Positions 63,068-64,000 of a DNA stretch of 64,000 nt are shown piece by piece. Each line of letters begins with the position of its first letter. Positions within the stretch are counted from its first letter, which is position 1. The position numbers and the translations under genes are program-made. The DNA lies in the NCBI RefSeq assembly GCF_009765825.1, contig NZ_LMUR01000003.1, positions 159,864 through 223,863 of the forward strand. Reading direction: 5' to 3'. This DNA is from Granulicella sp. L60. Lineage in GTDB: Bacteria > Acidobacteriota > Terriglobia > Terriglobales > Acidobacteriaceae. The notes below the pieces were generated by a model that saw nothing but the letters and a program-made list of their open reading frames with translations, did no database searches and was not told the DNA's origin.

Positions 63068-64000
63068 TCAAGCTGTTTTCTTTACTCTTTTGTAGAAGGG
63101 CAGGGGAACGACCTTTGCTTTGACCATTTGGCCGCGAATCTCCACGGCAACCTCTGTATCGAGAGCCGTAAGATCGACCGGCACATAGGCCATAGAGATG
63201 TTCTTCTTGAGGAAGGGAGAAGGGGAACCGCTAGTAATTTCTCCGACCCGTTTGCCATCGAGAGAGAATACTGGATAGCCATCCCGTCCGATGCCGCGCT
63301 CGATCATCTCCAGGCCCACCAGCTTGCGCTTCGTCCCACCGGCAGCCTGAATCTCGAGCAGAGCGTCTCGACCCACAAACTCCGGCTTGTCGAGTTTTGC
63401 ATACCGCCCGAGTCCAGCCTCGAGTACGTTGATGTTGTCTGAGATCTCATGTCCATAGAGCGCCATGCCGGCCTCGAGACGTAGCGTGTTCCGCGCACCC
63501 AGTCCGCAGGCCAGAATGCCGAACTCTGCACCAGCTGCGAGCACCTCACCCCAGACCCGTGCGCTCGTTGTCTCGTCGGATGGGATATAGATTTCGAATC
63601 CGTCCTCGCCCGTATAGCCGGTACGCGCGATCATCACGTTATGCAGGCCGCACACCTGGCCCCACGTAAACCAATAGTTCTTGATCGTACCCAGGTCGGT
63701 CGAGGTCAGCTTTTGCAGTGTCTCAGCGGCTCGCGGTCCCTGGATGGCTAGCTGTGTGTAGTAGTCGCTGAAGTCGTTTACATGAACGCCAGGCATGTGT
63801 CCGATGGTCTTCCGCACCCATTGGATATCTTTCTCGCGCGTTCCAGCGTTGATCACGATCAGGTAGTCGTTGTCGGAAAGTTTATGCACAACCACGTCAT
63901 CAACAAATGTGCCGTTGGGATACAGCATGGCTGAATAGTGTGCCTGACCTACTGCTAGCTTCGAGGCGTCGTTCATGCACAGGTGCTGCACCGCAGCCAG
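63068..64000 (-). CDS. gcvT: Aminomethyltransferase, glycine cleavage T protein (5' end outside window)
   Basis: The C-terminal 310 residues are in the window; the start lies beyond 64000, since the frame is still open at the edge (LAAVQHLCMNDASKLAVGQ). It transfers the methylene group from H-protein to THF. Conserved segments are YSAMLYPNGTFVDDVVVHKL, IARTGYTGEDGFEIYIP, LGARNTLRLEAGMALYGHE and, at the C terminus, VGEITSGSPSPFLKKNISMA. It is the first gene of the gcv operon seen here, and any glycine riboswitch would be further upstream. Confidence 0.96.
   Translation of the reverse strand: MAAVQHLCMNDASKLAVGQAHYSAMLYPNGTFVDDVVVHKLSDNDYLIVINAGTREKDIQWVRKTIGHMPGVHVNDFSDYYTQLAIQGPRAAETLQKLTSTDLGTIKNYWFTWGQVCGLHNVMIARTGYTGEDGFEIYIPSDETTSARVWGEVLAAGAEFGILACGLGARNTLRLEAGMALYGHEISDNINVLEAGLGRYAKLDKPEFVGRDALLEIQAAGGTKRKLVGLEMIERGIGRDGYPVFSLDGKRVGEITSGSPSPFLKKNISMAYVPVDLTALDTEVAVEIRGQMVKAKVVPLPFYKRVKKTA

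Overview
The window looks like chromosomal DNA of an acidobacterium of the Terriglobia/Acidobacteriaceae type (Granulicella, Edaphobacter or Terriglobus relatives). Three things point there: a MacB-like orphan permease of the acidobacterial ADOP type (43940-46456), a very large Oar-like TonB-dependent receptor with an N-terminal carboxypeptidase-regulatory domain (54059-57475), and GC-rich codon use throughout. I see no rRNA, CRISPR array, prophage or classical insertion sequence. There is one tRNA, tRNA-Arg(CCG), at 58202-58278. Genus-level placement is inference.

Layout. 1-9893 (mostly +): 3' end of tsaD, cysS, two related secreted proteins flanking fhs, a DUF4440 protein, a class III aminotransferase, ribD and ribE. 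10131-13856 (-): rho, rpoZ and comM/yifB. 14148-16770 (+): a YjbR-like protein, then sdaA, whose 3' end is duplicated around an AT-richer, frameshifted HNH endonuclease gene. 16773-20994 (-): a secreted protein, a methyltransferase, a thiolase and a coiled-coil membrane protein. Between the last two, on the + strand, lies a 22-residue Lys/Ala microprotein gene with its own promoter, operator-like palindrome and hairpin. 21149-25337 (+): glycine oxidase-like thiO, citrate synthase and a secreted protein. 25485-28932 (-): a GAF-GGDEF cyclase, moaA and two small proteins. 29124-36355 (+): a small basic protein, a SIMPL protein, an acyltransferase, an M50 protease, trpS, scpA and a Pit transporter. 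GH10 xylanase is on the - strand, then scpB, small and envelope genes, rluB and msrA follow on +. 43061-46456 (-): a methyltransferase and the ADOP permease. 47003-57475 (+): a DEAD-box-type helicase, a membrane protein, an ABC-F ATPase, an acyltransferase, a DUF2237 protein and the TonB-dependent receptor. 58202-64000: the tRNA, a DUF2911 protein, and on the - strand the glycine cleavage operon gcvT-gcvH-gcvPA-(small)-gcvPB-(small).

The genes are mainly housekeeping. One-carbon and glycine/serine metabolism recurs (fhs, sdaA, thiO, gcvT/H/PA/PB). So do riboflavin synthesis (ribD, ribE), chromosome condensation (scpA, scpB) and translation (cysS, trpS, rluB, ABC-F, tRNA-Arg).

The most unusual content is intergenic. 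Family A is a ~207-211 bp nested palindrome with 17-bp terminal inverted repeats and likely 5-bp target duplications (six full or partial copies). Family C has five ACCAC-type motifs spread over exactly 42 bp in all three copies. Family B is a two-copy module of conserved boxes, a TATAAT-like box and a strong terminator, followed by two further shared boxes. These three families, the 22-residue microprotein and the HNH insertion at sdaA are the best candidates for something undescribed.
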